This document shows positions 5,648 to 13,405 of a stretch of DNA of 15,015 nt, piece after piece; positions within the stretch are counted from its first letter, which is position 1, and each line of letters opens with the position of its first letter. The notes beneath the pieces are model-generated. The model was not told the DNA's origin and ran no database searches. It worked only from the letters and a program-made list of their open reading frames with translations. Source of the stretch: JAAYLN01 sp964592855 (GTDB lineage Bacteria; Verrucomicrobiota; Kiritimatiellia; RFP12; JAAYLN01); NCBI GenBank assembly GCA_964592855.1, contig CAZQKI010000109.1, positions 1 through 15,015 of the forward strand, read 5' to 3'. The translations under genes were made by a program, and so were the position numbers.

Positions 5648-7198
5648 ATGTCCTTTCTCAATAACATTCTTGCCGCCAAACACGAAGAGATCACCGCCGC
5701 CAAGGCTCGGCTGCCGCAAGCGCGCCTCGAATGGCAGGCCTCCGCCCGCCGCGACTACCGCGGCTTCGCGGCCGCGCTTGCCCAGCCCGGCGTCCGCATC
5801 GTCGCGGAGATCAAGCGCGCCTCGCCCTCGCTGGGCATGATCCGTCCGAACCTCGACCCCGCCGCCCTCGCGCGGTCGTATGCCGAGGGTGCGGCGGCGG
5901 CGATTTCGGTCCTGACCGAACCCGCCTTCTTCAAAGGTTCGGTCGCCGACTTGCATCAGGCCCGCGCGGCCGCCGACCTGCCTGTGCTCCGCAAGGATTT
6001 CATCATCGACCCCTACCAGGTCTATGAAACGGCGGCCATGGGGGCGGACGCGATGCTGCTGATCGTCCGGATCCTCGACGACGAACGCCTGCACACGCTG
6101 TACACGTTGGCGCGCTCGCTGGGACTCGATGTCCTGACCGAGATCTACGACGAACAGGACGCCGCCCGCGCCCACGCACTCGGCGCGACGCTGGTCGGCA
6201 TCAACAACCGCGATCTGGCGCAGTTCAAGACTGACATCACGCAGGCGACGCGCCTCGCCTCCCTGCTGCCCCCCGACACCCTGACCGTCGCCCTGAGCGG
6301 CATCCACTCGGCCGACGACATCCGGCAGACGCTGGCCGGCGGCATCCGGCGCTTCCTCATCGGCGAGGCCCTGGTCCGCCAGGACGACCCCGCCGCAACG
6401 CTGCGCGAATGGACCGCCATCGTTCCCGAAGCCGCACCCCCCACGCCTCACGCCTCACGTCTCACGCCTCACGTTTCACGTTTAACGCCTCACGCTTCGC
6501 AGCTTAAAATCTGCGGCATCACGTCGCGGGCTACGGCCCAGTTCTGTGCGGAACTGGGCGTCGGCGCGCTGGGCGCTGTTTTTTACGAAAAGAGCCCCCG
6601 GCACGTCTCGCCCGCGCAGGCCCGCGCGCTGTTCGACGGGCTGCCGCGGCGTGTAGCGCGCGTCGGCGTCTTCGTCGACAGGCCGGTGGATGAGCTGCTC
6701 GCCATCGCCCGGGAGGCGGCGCTCGACACTGTTCAGCTTCACGGCCATGAACCGGTCGAGACGATCCTCGCGGTACAGCAGGCCGGGTTTCACGTCATCA
6801 AGGTGCTGAAGGTCACGGGCGGGCAGCTGCTGCAAGCGGCGCAGGCCCTGCCCCGCGATTGCGGCATTCTTGTCGAGTGCGGTCAAGGCACGCTTCCCGG
6901 GGGCAACGGCGCGGCGTGGAACTGGATGGACGCCGAGCCACTGGCCGGCGTGCGGCCCTTTGCCCTGGCCGGCGGGTTGACCCCCGACAATCTGCTGGAA
7001 GCGATCCGCCTTTCCCGAGCGGTCGCCTGGGATGTCAGCTCCGGTGTCGAGCGGTCGCCCGGCGTCAAGGACCACGAAGCGATCACGCGACTGATGGACG
7101 CCCTCGGCCGATATCTTCGCGAACTTACACCCGCACCGCAGAACATGTTATTCTGGGCAGGCGACATCCGGTCGCAAGACGCCGCACCACAACCCTGA
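5648..7198 (+). CDS. trpCF: Indole-3-glycerol-phosphate synthase / phosphoribosylanthranilate isomerase fusion
   Basis: Bifunctional 516-aa protein with two TIM barrels: TrpC (about 1-263) and TrpF (286 to about 490). TrpC shows EIKRASPS, LRKDFIID, LTEIYDE, GINNRDL and LSGIHS, which carry its catalytic residues; SPSLG replaces the common SPSKG. TrpF begins LKICGIT with catalytic Cys289 and has QLHG, PGGNG, LAGGL and DVSSGVE. Its general-acid position reads ILVEC (E410), where the Thermotoga enzyme has Asp126 in ILLD, a conservative but unusual change. The domains are joined by residues 266-285, about three copies of a 7-residue repeat (TPHASRL type) encoded by a heptanucleotide array. The start follows the last 43-bp repeat and has no recognisable Shine-Dalgarno, so translation may depend on coupling or be reduced. 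The C-terminal tail beyond about 490 has no obvious role. Confidence 0.95.
   Translation: MSFLNNILAAKHEEITAAKARLPQARLEWQASARRDYRGFAAALAQPGVRIVAEIKRASPSLGMIRPNLDPAALARSYAEGAAAAISVLTEPAFFKGSVADLHQARAAADLPVLRKDFIIDPYQVYETAAMGADAMLLIVRILDDERLHTLYTLARSLGLDVLTEIYDEQDAARAHALGATLVGINNRDLAQFKTDITQATRLASLLPPDTLTVALSGIHSADDIRQTLAGGIRRFLIGEALVRQDDPAATLREWTAIVPEAAPPTPHASRLTPHVSRLTPHASQLKICGITSRATAQFCAELGVGALGAVFYEKSPRHVSPAQARALFDGLPRRVARVGVFVDRPVDELLAIAREAALDTVQLHGHEPVETILAVQQAGFHVIKVLKVTGGQLLQAAQALPRDCGILVECGQGTLPGGNGAAWNWMDAEPLAGVRPFALAGGLTPDNLLEAIRLSRAVAWDVSSGVERSPGVKDHEAITRLMDALGRYLRELTPAPQNMLFWAGDIRSQDAAPQP
6440..6495 (+). repeat. Heptanucleotide tandem repeat forming the TrpC-TrpF linker
   Basis: Eight 7-mers: CCCACGC, CTCACGC, CTCACGT, CTCACGC, CTCACGT, TTCACGT, TTAACGC, CTCACGC. 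Because 21 nt encodes 7 codons, the array reads in frame as a 7-residue peptide repeat (TPHASRL, TPHVSRL, TPHASQL). Confidence 0.92.
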
Positions 7199-7205
7199 GA
7201 ATGCC

Positions 7206-8288
7206 ATGAGCCATCCCCAACTCGAAAACATCAACATCAAATCGGTGGTCCTGCTGGCGACACCGCGCCAGATGCGGGAGGCCGTGCCGCTGACCGCGGG
7301 TTCGGCCAAGACCGTTCTGCGTGGCCGCGAAGCCATCGAACGCATCCTGGACGACGAAGATCGGCGGATGATCGCGATCGTCGGCCCCTGTTCAATCCAC
7401 AACATCGACAGCGCCATGGAATACGCCCGGCGGCTGAAGCGGCTGGCCGACGAAACCGCCGATACCCTCTGCGTCGTCATGCGTGTCTATTTCGAAAAGC
7501 CGCGGTCCTCCCTCGGCTGGAAGGGATTCATCAACGATCCCCTGATTAACGACACCTTCCACATCGAGGAGGGCATCCGGCAGGCGCGCCGGTTTCTGGT
7601 GGAAGTCGCTGAACTGGGCCTGCCGGCGGCCACCGAGGTGCTCGATACGCTCATGCCGCAGTACATCGGCGACCTGGTCGCCTGGTCGGTGATCGGCGCG
7701 CGCACATCCGAGGCGCAGACGCATCGCGAAATCGCCAGCGGTCTCTCCACCCCCGTCGGCTTCAAAAACGCCACCGACGGCTCGCTCGCCGCCGCCGTCA
7801 ACGGCATGCGTGCCGCCATGGGGCCGCACCACTTCCTCGGCGTGACGGAGGACGGCTTGCCGGCCATTTTCAGCACGACCGGCAACGCCTACCCCCATAT
7901 TGTGCTGCGGGGTGGAAAGGGTCCGAATTACGACGCGGCCAACATCGCCGCGTGCGAAGCGGCGCTGCGGCAGGCACATCTGCCGGAGAAGATCATCGTC
8001 GACTGCAGCCACGGCAACTCCAACAAGAACCACGAACTGCAGGGCTTGGTGCTGAAGGATCTGCTGACGCAGATCGAGAACGGCAACCGCTCCATCTGCG
8101 GCTTCATGCTCGAAAGCCACATCGAAGGCGGCTCGCAGCCTATGCAGCGGGATCCGAAGGACCTTCGCCCCGGATGTTCCTTGACCGACGCCTGCATCGA
8201 CTGGGACACGACCGAAGCCCTCCTGCGCGAAGCTCACGACCGCTACAAGCCAATGATTGAAAAACGCAAGGCCCCCCGCGCCCAATGA
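7206..8288 (+). CDS. aroF: 3-deoxy-7-phosphoheptulonate (DAHP) synthase, class I AroF/G/H type
   Basis: Condenses phosphoenolpyruvate with erythrose 4-phosphate, the first step of the shikimate pathway. The protein is 360 aa, normal for type I-alpha. Motifs in order: IVGPCSIH, MRVYFEKPRSSLGWKGFIND (PEP and metal site), PQYIGDLVAWSVIGART, VGFKNATDGS, VDCSHGNSNK, FMLESHIEGGSQ and SLTDACIDW. The metal-binding Cys is in GPCS and the later His, Glu and Asp ligands fit the last motifs. The isozyme (Tyr-, Phe- or Trp-sensitive) cannot be assigned from motifs, so the symbol denotes the family only. It starts 7 nt after trpC/F with a weak GAGA overlapping that stop. Its place in the operon puts aromatic-pathway entry under the trp attenuator; feedback by tryptophan is plausible but not shown. 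Confidence 0.95.
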   Translation: MSHPQLENINIKSVVLLATPRQMREAVPLTAGSAKTVLRGREAIERILDDEDRRMIAIVGPCSIHNIDSAMEYARRLKRLADETADTLCVVMRVYFEKPRSSLGWKGFINDPLINDTFHIEEGIRQARRFLVEVAELGLPAATEVLDTLMPQYIGDLVAWSVIGARTSEAQTHREIASGLSTPVGFKNATDGSLAAAVNGMRAAMGPHHFLGVTEDGLPAIFSTTGNAYPHIVLRGGKGPNYDAANIAACEAALRQAHLPEKIIVDCSHGNSNKNHELQGLVLKDLLTQIENGNRSICGFMLESHIEGGSQPMQRDPKDLRPGCSLTDACIDWDTTEALLREAHDRYKPMIEKRKAPRAQ

Positions 8289-8330
8289 ACGGGCAGGATG
8301 CATTAGGCCCGCTTGAGGAAAGTCCACACC

Positions 8331-9557
<1,227 letters not shown>

Positions 9558-9563
9558 TTGCGC

Positions 9564-9592
9564 TTGCCGTAACCGGGCGACGCACGTATCAT
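9564..9592 (+). promoter_or_regulatory. Candidate promoter of the toxin-antitoxin pair
   Basis: TTGCCG (9564-9569), a 17-nt spacer and TATCAT (9587-9592), just after the trpB stop. The 8-bp palindrome TTAATTAA (9593-9600) and two CACGTA boxes (9584-9589, 9605-9610) surround it and could be an autoregulatory operator. This is motif reading only. Confidence 0.4.
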
Positions 9593-9622
9593 TTAATTAA
9601 TTCACACGTAGTGGAGTTCGCC

Positions 9623-9889
9623 ATGCCATTAACCAAACTGACATTGAGTGTCGATCCGCTGATTGTCGCCCAGGCTCGCCGACTGTCGGCCGAACAGAAA
9701 ACCAGCATCTCCGCTTTATTCTCTAGATTCATTGCAACCATGGTTGCCCCCGCACAGTTACCCCGCGCCCATTCACCCATCACACGCCGCGCGTTGCGTT
9801 TAGCTGCGGGAGCGAAGGTCCCGCCGAAGCATTGGGATTACCGAACCGAACTGGCTGACCTGCTATCGGATGACCTGGACGCAAAATGA
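9623..9889 (+). CDS. Putative antitoxin, DUF6364-like
   Basis: An 88-aa protein beginning MPLTKLTLSVDPLIVAQARR, the start typical of DUF6364 proteins. These resemble ribbon-helix-helix antitoxins and are often paired with PIN toxins. The N-terminal strand and helices (about 1-42) would form the DNA-binding domain. The C-terminal part (HWDYRTELADLLSDDL) would bind and neutralise the toxin. ATG 9623 is chosen for GGAG at 9613-9616 with 6 nt spacing; the frame is open to 9554 at the trpB stop, but those residues are atypical. The stop overlaps the toxin start by 4 nt (ATGA), supporting co-translation. It would also repress its own promoter, by family analogy. Not part of tryptophan synthesis. 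Confidence 0.75.
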   Translation: MPLTKLTLSVDPLIVAQARRLSAEQKTSISALFSRFIATMVAPAQLPRAHSPITRRALRLAAGAKVPPKHWDYRTELADLLSDDLDAK

Positions 9890-10299
9890 AACTCTTTCTC
9901 GATACCAACATCCTCCTAGACGTTCTTCTGGCGCGTCCTGAATTCTGCGGAGACTCCGCCATCGTCTGGGATTTGTGCGAGAGCAATCGGGCACAAGGAT
10001 TCGTGTCGTCCGTCAGTGTGAGCAATGCCCACTACAACATCGGCAAACGTCTCGGGAAAGACAAAGCGCTCGCCGGTGTCAAACTGGCACTCAGCATCTT
10101 TGATGTCGTCCCTGCGGACAAGGACCTGCTCATTCACGCGACATCATTCCCTCGACCCGACTTCGAGGATGTCATCCAGATGCTGTCGGCGAAACGGACC
10201 GCGGCCGAATACCTCCTCACCCGCGACCCCCAGCACTTCAAGTCATCCCCCGTCCCCGCTCTTTCTCCCGCCGAATATGTTCGCAAGCTTTCCGCCTGA
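9886..10299 (+). CDS. PIN-domain toxin (VapC-like ribonuclease)
   Basis: A 137-aa PIN protein. Family role: Mg-dependent RNase, often cutting tRNA or rRNA and held inactive by its antitoxin. MKLFLDTNILLDVLL carries the first catalytic Asp (D6, with D12). PDFEDVIQ (91-98) supplies the second acidic cluster, and LLTRDPQHF (110-118) carries D114 of the classic PIN C-terminal motif. The position that is Glu in many VapC proteins (about 47) is Asn here (SVSNAHY), a variation that I believe occurs in other members of this PIN subgroup. The gene overlaps the antitoxin by 4 nt and ends 35 nt before trpA, so operon transcripts reading into trpA must cross it. Confidence 0.85.
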   Translation: MKLFLDTNILLDVLLARPEFCGDSAIVWDLCESNRAQGFVSSVSVSNAHYNIGKRLGKDKALAGVKLALSIFDVVPADKDLLIHATSFPRPDFEDVIQMLSAKRTAAEYLLTRDPQHFKSSPVPALSPAEYVRKLSA

Positions 10300-10334
10300 C
10301 AGCCTGAGAGACACTCCCTGAGGATGAGTATTCT

Positions 10335-11141
10335 ATGAATCGCATCGATCAAACTTTTCAGACGCTCGCCGCCGCCAACCGCAAGGCTTTCGTGGCCTTC
10401 CTGACGGCGGGCGATCCCGGCTTCGACGCCAGCCTGCAGATTCTCAAGACAGCCTGCGCCTCCGGCGTCGACATCCTCGAACTCGGCGTTCCCTTTTCCG
10501 ACCCCACGTGCGACGGACCGGTGATCCAGGTGGCGTCGGAGCGGGCGTTGAAGTCCGGCATGTCGCTCTCCGAAAGCATCCGCCTTGCGGCGGAGTTGCG
10601 GAAGACGGTGCAGACCCCCATCGTCCTATTCAGCTACTACAACCCGCTCTTCAAATACGGCCTGGACCGCGTGGCGAAGGAGGCTCATGCGGCAGGGGTG
10701 GACGGGCTGCTCGTGGTGGATCTGCCGCCCGAGGAAGCCGGACCGCTCACCACCGCCATCCAGGGGATGAACATCCACCTGATCCGCCTCGCCGCGCCCA
10801 CGACGCGGCCCGAGCGGATCCGGATGCTGGCCGACGGCGCGGGCGGCTTCCTCTATCTCATCAGCCGAACGGGAGTGACGGGAACCGGTGGGCTCGACTA
10901 CGCCGACATCGCCCGGCATGCGGCGGCGGTGAAGGCGGTCTGCCCGCATCCGGTCTGCATCGGCTTCGGCATCAGCACGGGGGCCGATGCCAAAGCCCTG
11001 GCGCCGCTGGCCGACGGACTGGTCGTCGGCTCCGCGCTGGTACGCATCATCGAGCAATTCCCTTCCGCCCCCGACCTTCCCGCCCGCGTCGCCGCCAAGA
11101 TCCGCGAAATCCGCGCCGGTATGGACACACTTGAGCGTTGA
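10335..11141 (+). CDS. trpA: Tryptophan synthase alpha chain
   Basis: Cleaves indole-3-glycerol phosphate to indole and glyceraldehyde 3-phosphate; works as an alpha2-beta2 complex with TrpB. The protein is 268 aa, normal. The catalytic pair E49 and D60 falls at the same numbers as in the enterobacterial enzyme, within LELGVPFSDPTCDGP (the usual Ala is Cys here). SYYNPLFKYG, RTGVTG and GFGIS are also present. GAGGA at 10320-10324 precedes the start by 10 nt. It is separated from trpB by the toxin-antitoxin pair, so stoichiometric coupling with TrpB must work differently from the usual trpBA arrangement. The last codons (LER and stop) lie in a third heptanucleotide repeat. Confidence 0.97.
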   Translation: MNRIDQTFQTLAAANRKAFVAFLTAGDPGFDASLQILKTACASGVDILELGVPFSDPTCDGPVIQVASERALKSGMSLSESIRLAAELRKTVQTPIVLFSYYNPLFKYGLDRVAKEAHAAGVDGLLVVDLPPEEAGPLTTAIQGMNIHLIRLAAPTTRPERIRMLADGAGGFLYLISRTGVTGTGGLDYADIARHAAAVKAVCPHPVCIGFGISTGADAKALAPLADGLVVGSALVRIIEQFPSAPDLPARVAAKIREIRAGMDTLER

Positions 11142-11164
11142 GCATTGAACGTCAGCGTTGCGCG
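11131..11164 (+). repeat. Short degenerate heptanucleotide repeat at the trpA 3' end
   Basis: TTGAGCG, TTGAGCA, TTGAACG, then a 6-mer TCAGCG and a degenerate TTGCGCG. It spans the trpA stop codon. It is weaker than the arrays at trpE and the TrpC-TrpF linker but has the same 7-nt period and a related consensus (TTGARCR). Confidence 0.65.
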
Positions 11165-11331
11165 TTCTTCACGCCTCCTGCATTCCCCACTTCGCGCCCA
11201 GCACTGTACGCCGTGCGCGTTTCCGCCACAGCCAAGTCGCCATTCGCAGCATCCCGATGATGATTGAAGTGGGGACGGAGTCGGCAAGCGGCATCTCACT
11301 CATCAGCCGCGGTGCGGAAGGTGAAATGTCG
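11142..11331. other. Intergenic stretch after trpA
   Basis: No convincing gene or U-tract terminator is seen here. It holds a separated inverted pair, CCCCACTTC (11185-11193) and GAAGTGGGG (11266-11274), with 72 nt between. The frame that is open over this stretch (from 11158) gives a composition unlike a real protein. Confidence 0.5.
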
Positions 11332-11360
11332 TTGACGCATTCTCCGGGGCCGGTTACAGT
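11332..11360 (+). promoter_or_regulatory. Candidate promoter of the reductase-dehydrogenase-sialidase genes
   Basis: TTGACG (11332-11337), a 17-nt spacer and TACAGT (11355-11360). Predicted initiation near 11367 leaves about 50 nt before the reductase start. This is consensus matching only, but the -35 is strong and it is well placed. Confidence 0.55.
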
Positions 11361-11417
11361 CCGGACATGTCAGCGCAGGGTGCGCAATGCACTCGCAATG
11401 ACGCGCGGAGGGTGAGG

Positions 11418-12365
11418 ATGCTGTACCGACGATTGGGACGGACGGGATTGCAGGTCTCGGAACTGAGCTACGGCGCGGCGCGCGGCGCGACGCCGGACCC
11501 GGCCCCGTTCATCGCCACCGTGCAGGCGGCGATCGACGGCGGGGTCAACTTCATCGACACCGCGGCCGATTATGGCCGGGGCGACTGCGAGCGCGCCCTC
11601 GGCGAGGCCCTGCGCGGGCACGATGACGTCCTGGTCGAGACGAAGTACCAGCCCTACGATGGCTGGGGCGGCGAAGCCAACTACACCGGAGCGCCGGAGC
11701 GGCTGGTCGCCTCCGCCGAAGAGAGCCTGCGGCGGTTGCGCCGCGACCGGCTCGATATCCTGCTGGGACATGCGATCCGGTCGACCGAGACGCTGGACCG
11801 TTTCATGCACGACGGTTGCTACGAGGCGATGGTCCGGCTGCGCGATCAGGGCAAGGTCCGCTTCATCGGGATCAGCGAACTCTCCACCGTGGACGGCACG
11901 CACGAGGTCCTGAAGCGCGCAATTCCCTCCGGCGCCTTCGATGCGGTCATGCTGACGATGAATTTCCTGCTGCAAACCGCGGCGGAATCGGTTCTGCCGC
12001 TGTGCGCGGTGCACGATGTCGGCACGACGGTCATGATGCCGCTGAACCAGGCGACGCCGGAGTCGGGACTGGTCAGCGTGGCGGCGGCGCTGGAATGCGT
12101 GCGGCGGCATATCACAGCCGGCTTCCTGCCGGACGAGCCGCCCTACACCGATCCCGATCTGTTCGCTTTTCTCGCCCCCTACCCTGTTCCCGCGGCGGCG
12201 CTGCGCTTCGTGCTCGCGCACGACGTCAGCTCCTGCTGCGTCGGGGCGCGCTCGCCCGAGCGGTTCCGCGAGAACCTCCTCGCAATCGACCCGCCTTACC
12301 TCGATCCGCAGCGCCTGGAGCGGCTGCGGGAATTGTTCGGTCGGATCCGGGGGCAGGTCCGATAG
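11418..12365 (+). CDS. Aldo/keto reductase
   Basis: A 315-aa NAD(P)H-dependent oxidoreductase of the aldo/keto reductase barrel family. ATG 11418 is chosen because GGAGG at 11407-11411 precedes it by 6 nt and MLYRRLGRTGLQVSELSYG is the family start; the frame is also open from ATG 11367. The catalytic tetrad is complete: D47 and Y52 in FIDTAADYG, K76 in VETKY, H118 in ILLGHAI. Later conserved segments include GKVRFIGISE and CVGARSPE, the cofactor-binding end. Members of this branch act on sugars and sugar acids. With a dehydrogenase and a sialidase downstream, a sugar substrate is a reasonable guess, but the true one is unknown. Confidence 0.92.
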   Translation: MLYRRLGRTGLQVSELSYGAARGATPDPAPFIATVQAAIDGGVNFIDTAADYGRGDCERALGEALRGHDDVLVETKYQPYDGWGGEANYTGAPERLVASAEESLRRLRRDRLDILLGHAIRSTETLDRFMHDGCYEAMVRLRDQGKVRFIGISELSTVDGTHEVLKRAIPSGAFDAVMLTMNFLLQTAAESVLPLCAVHDVGTTVMMPLNQATPESGLVSVAAALECVRRHITAGFLPDEPPYTDPDLFAFLAPYPVPAAALRFVLAHDVSSCCVGARSPERFRENLLAIDPPYLDPQRLERLRELFGRIRGQVR

Positions 12366-12406
12366 GGATCGGCCCGGGCCTGTTCACGGGGTTTCGGAGT
12401 TACACC

Positions 12407-13405
12407 ATGAAGATACTGCAAGTCACCGCGCCGGATGCATGCACGGTGCTCGACGTCCCGGTTCCCAAGCCCGGCCCCGGAGAGGTGCTGATCCGGGTTG
12501 ACGCCGTCACGACCTGTCCGCAATGGGACCTGCACCTGCGACACAACGAGCCGATGTTCATCGGCCACGCGTTCAAGTATCCCTACACGCCGGGCAAGCC
12601 CGGCCACGAGGCGGTCGGTCGCATCGAGGCGATCGGGGCGGGTGTGTCGGGGTTGGCTGTTGGCGACCGCGTGTGCACCTGGCGCGCGATCCCGGAGGAT
12701 CGGTTCGGCTGCTATGCCCAGTATGTGGCGCATGACGCGGAGCGGGTCATCCGCGTTCCCGAGGCGCTGCCGGACGAGGCGCTGGCGCCGCTCGAGCTGG
12801 CCATGTGCGTCGCCGCCTGCTTCCGCATGCTGCGCGACATGGATGCCATCCGCGGACGCTGTTTCGGCATCGGCGGACTGGGCGCGGCCGGACTGGTCGC
12901 CGTGCAGATGGCTAGGGCCGAAGGCGCCGGCGAGGTGATCGGGTTCGACCTCATGCCCGACCGGCGCGACCTGGCCCTGCGTCTCGGCGCGGCCGGCTGC
13001 CACGATCCGCAAGCCGATTTGTCGGGGGCATTTCCCGCCCGGCCCGCCTGGCCGAAGATCGATTCGTCCGTAGACTGCGTCGGCGCCAGGGCTTCGGTCG
13101 AGTTCCTCATGGACCGGACCCGCGACGTCGTGGCGCTGTTCGGGGTGCAGCGGGAGGAGTACACGTTCAAGCCACGCCATTTCGGCGGGCTGAGGCTGTG
13201 CGGATACAAGGGCCACTCGCGCGAATCGGCCGAGTACGCGCTCGATCTCATCCGCCAGGGCAAGCTCGACCTGGCGCCGCTGGTCACGCACAAGCTCCCG
13301 CTTGAGCGCTACGGCGAGGGGATCGATCTGCTGGAGAAACGCCAGGCCATCAAGGTCTGTTTCCTGCCGTGGAAAAACGAAAACCGAGAGAGGACATCGC
13401 CATGA
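12407..13405 (+). CDS. Zinc-type medium-chain alcohol/polyol dehydrogenase
   Basis: A 332-aa MDR-superfamily oxidoreductase. ATG 12407 is preceded by GGAG (12396-12399) at 7 nt; the frame is open further upstream, but that part overlaps the reductase and does not resemble the family. The catalytic-zinc ligands C37 (TTCPQWD) and H67-E68 (GHEAVG) are present, with E130 as a possible further ligand. The NAD-binding glycine motif GIGGLGAAG is at 154-162. The four-Cys structural zinc lobe of classical alcohol dehydrogenases is absent, as in many sugar and threonine-type members. It sits 41 nt after the reductase and overlaps the sialidase start by 4 nt (ATGA), so it is probably co-transcribed and coupled. 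The substrate is unknown. Confidence 0.9.
   Translation: MKILQVTAPDACTVLDVPVPKPGPGEVLIRVDAVTTCPQWDLHLRHNEPMFIGHAFKYPYTPGKPGHEAVGRIEAIGAGVSGLAVGDRVCTWRAIPEDRFGCYAQYVAHDAERVIRVPEALPDEALAPLELAMCVAACFRMLRDMDAIRGRCFGIGGLGAAGLVAVQMARAEGAGEVIGFDLMPDRRDLALRLGAAGCHDPQADLSGAFPARPAWPKIDSSVDCVGARASVEFLMDRTRDVVALFGVQREEYTFKPRHFGGLRLCGYKGHSRESAEYALDLIRQGKLDLAPLVTHKLPLERYGEGIDLLEKRQAIKVCFLPWKNENRERTSP

Noticed and set aside
11158..11415. 85-codon frame between trpA and the reductase
   Set aside because: No ribosome site, atypical composition, and it runs over the promoter candidate. I see no sign of a real protein.
11367..11417. Earlier ATG for the aldo/keto reductase
   Set aside because: It coincides with the predicted transcription start and has no ribosome site. 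ATG 11418 has GGAGG and the conserved family N-terminus.
11816..12406. Upstream extension of the zinc dehydrogenase (197 codons)
   Set aside because: It overlaps the aldo/keto reductase in another frame. ATG 12407 has a good ribosome site and the standard N-terminus.
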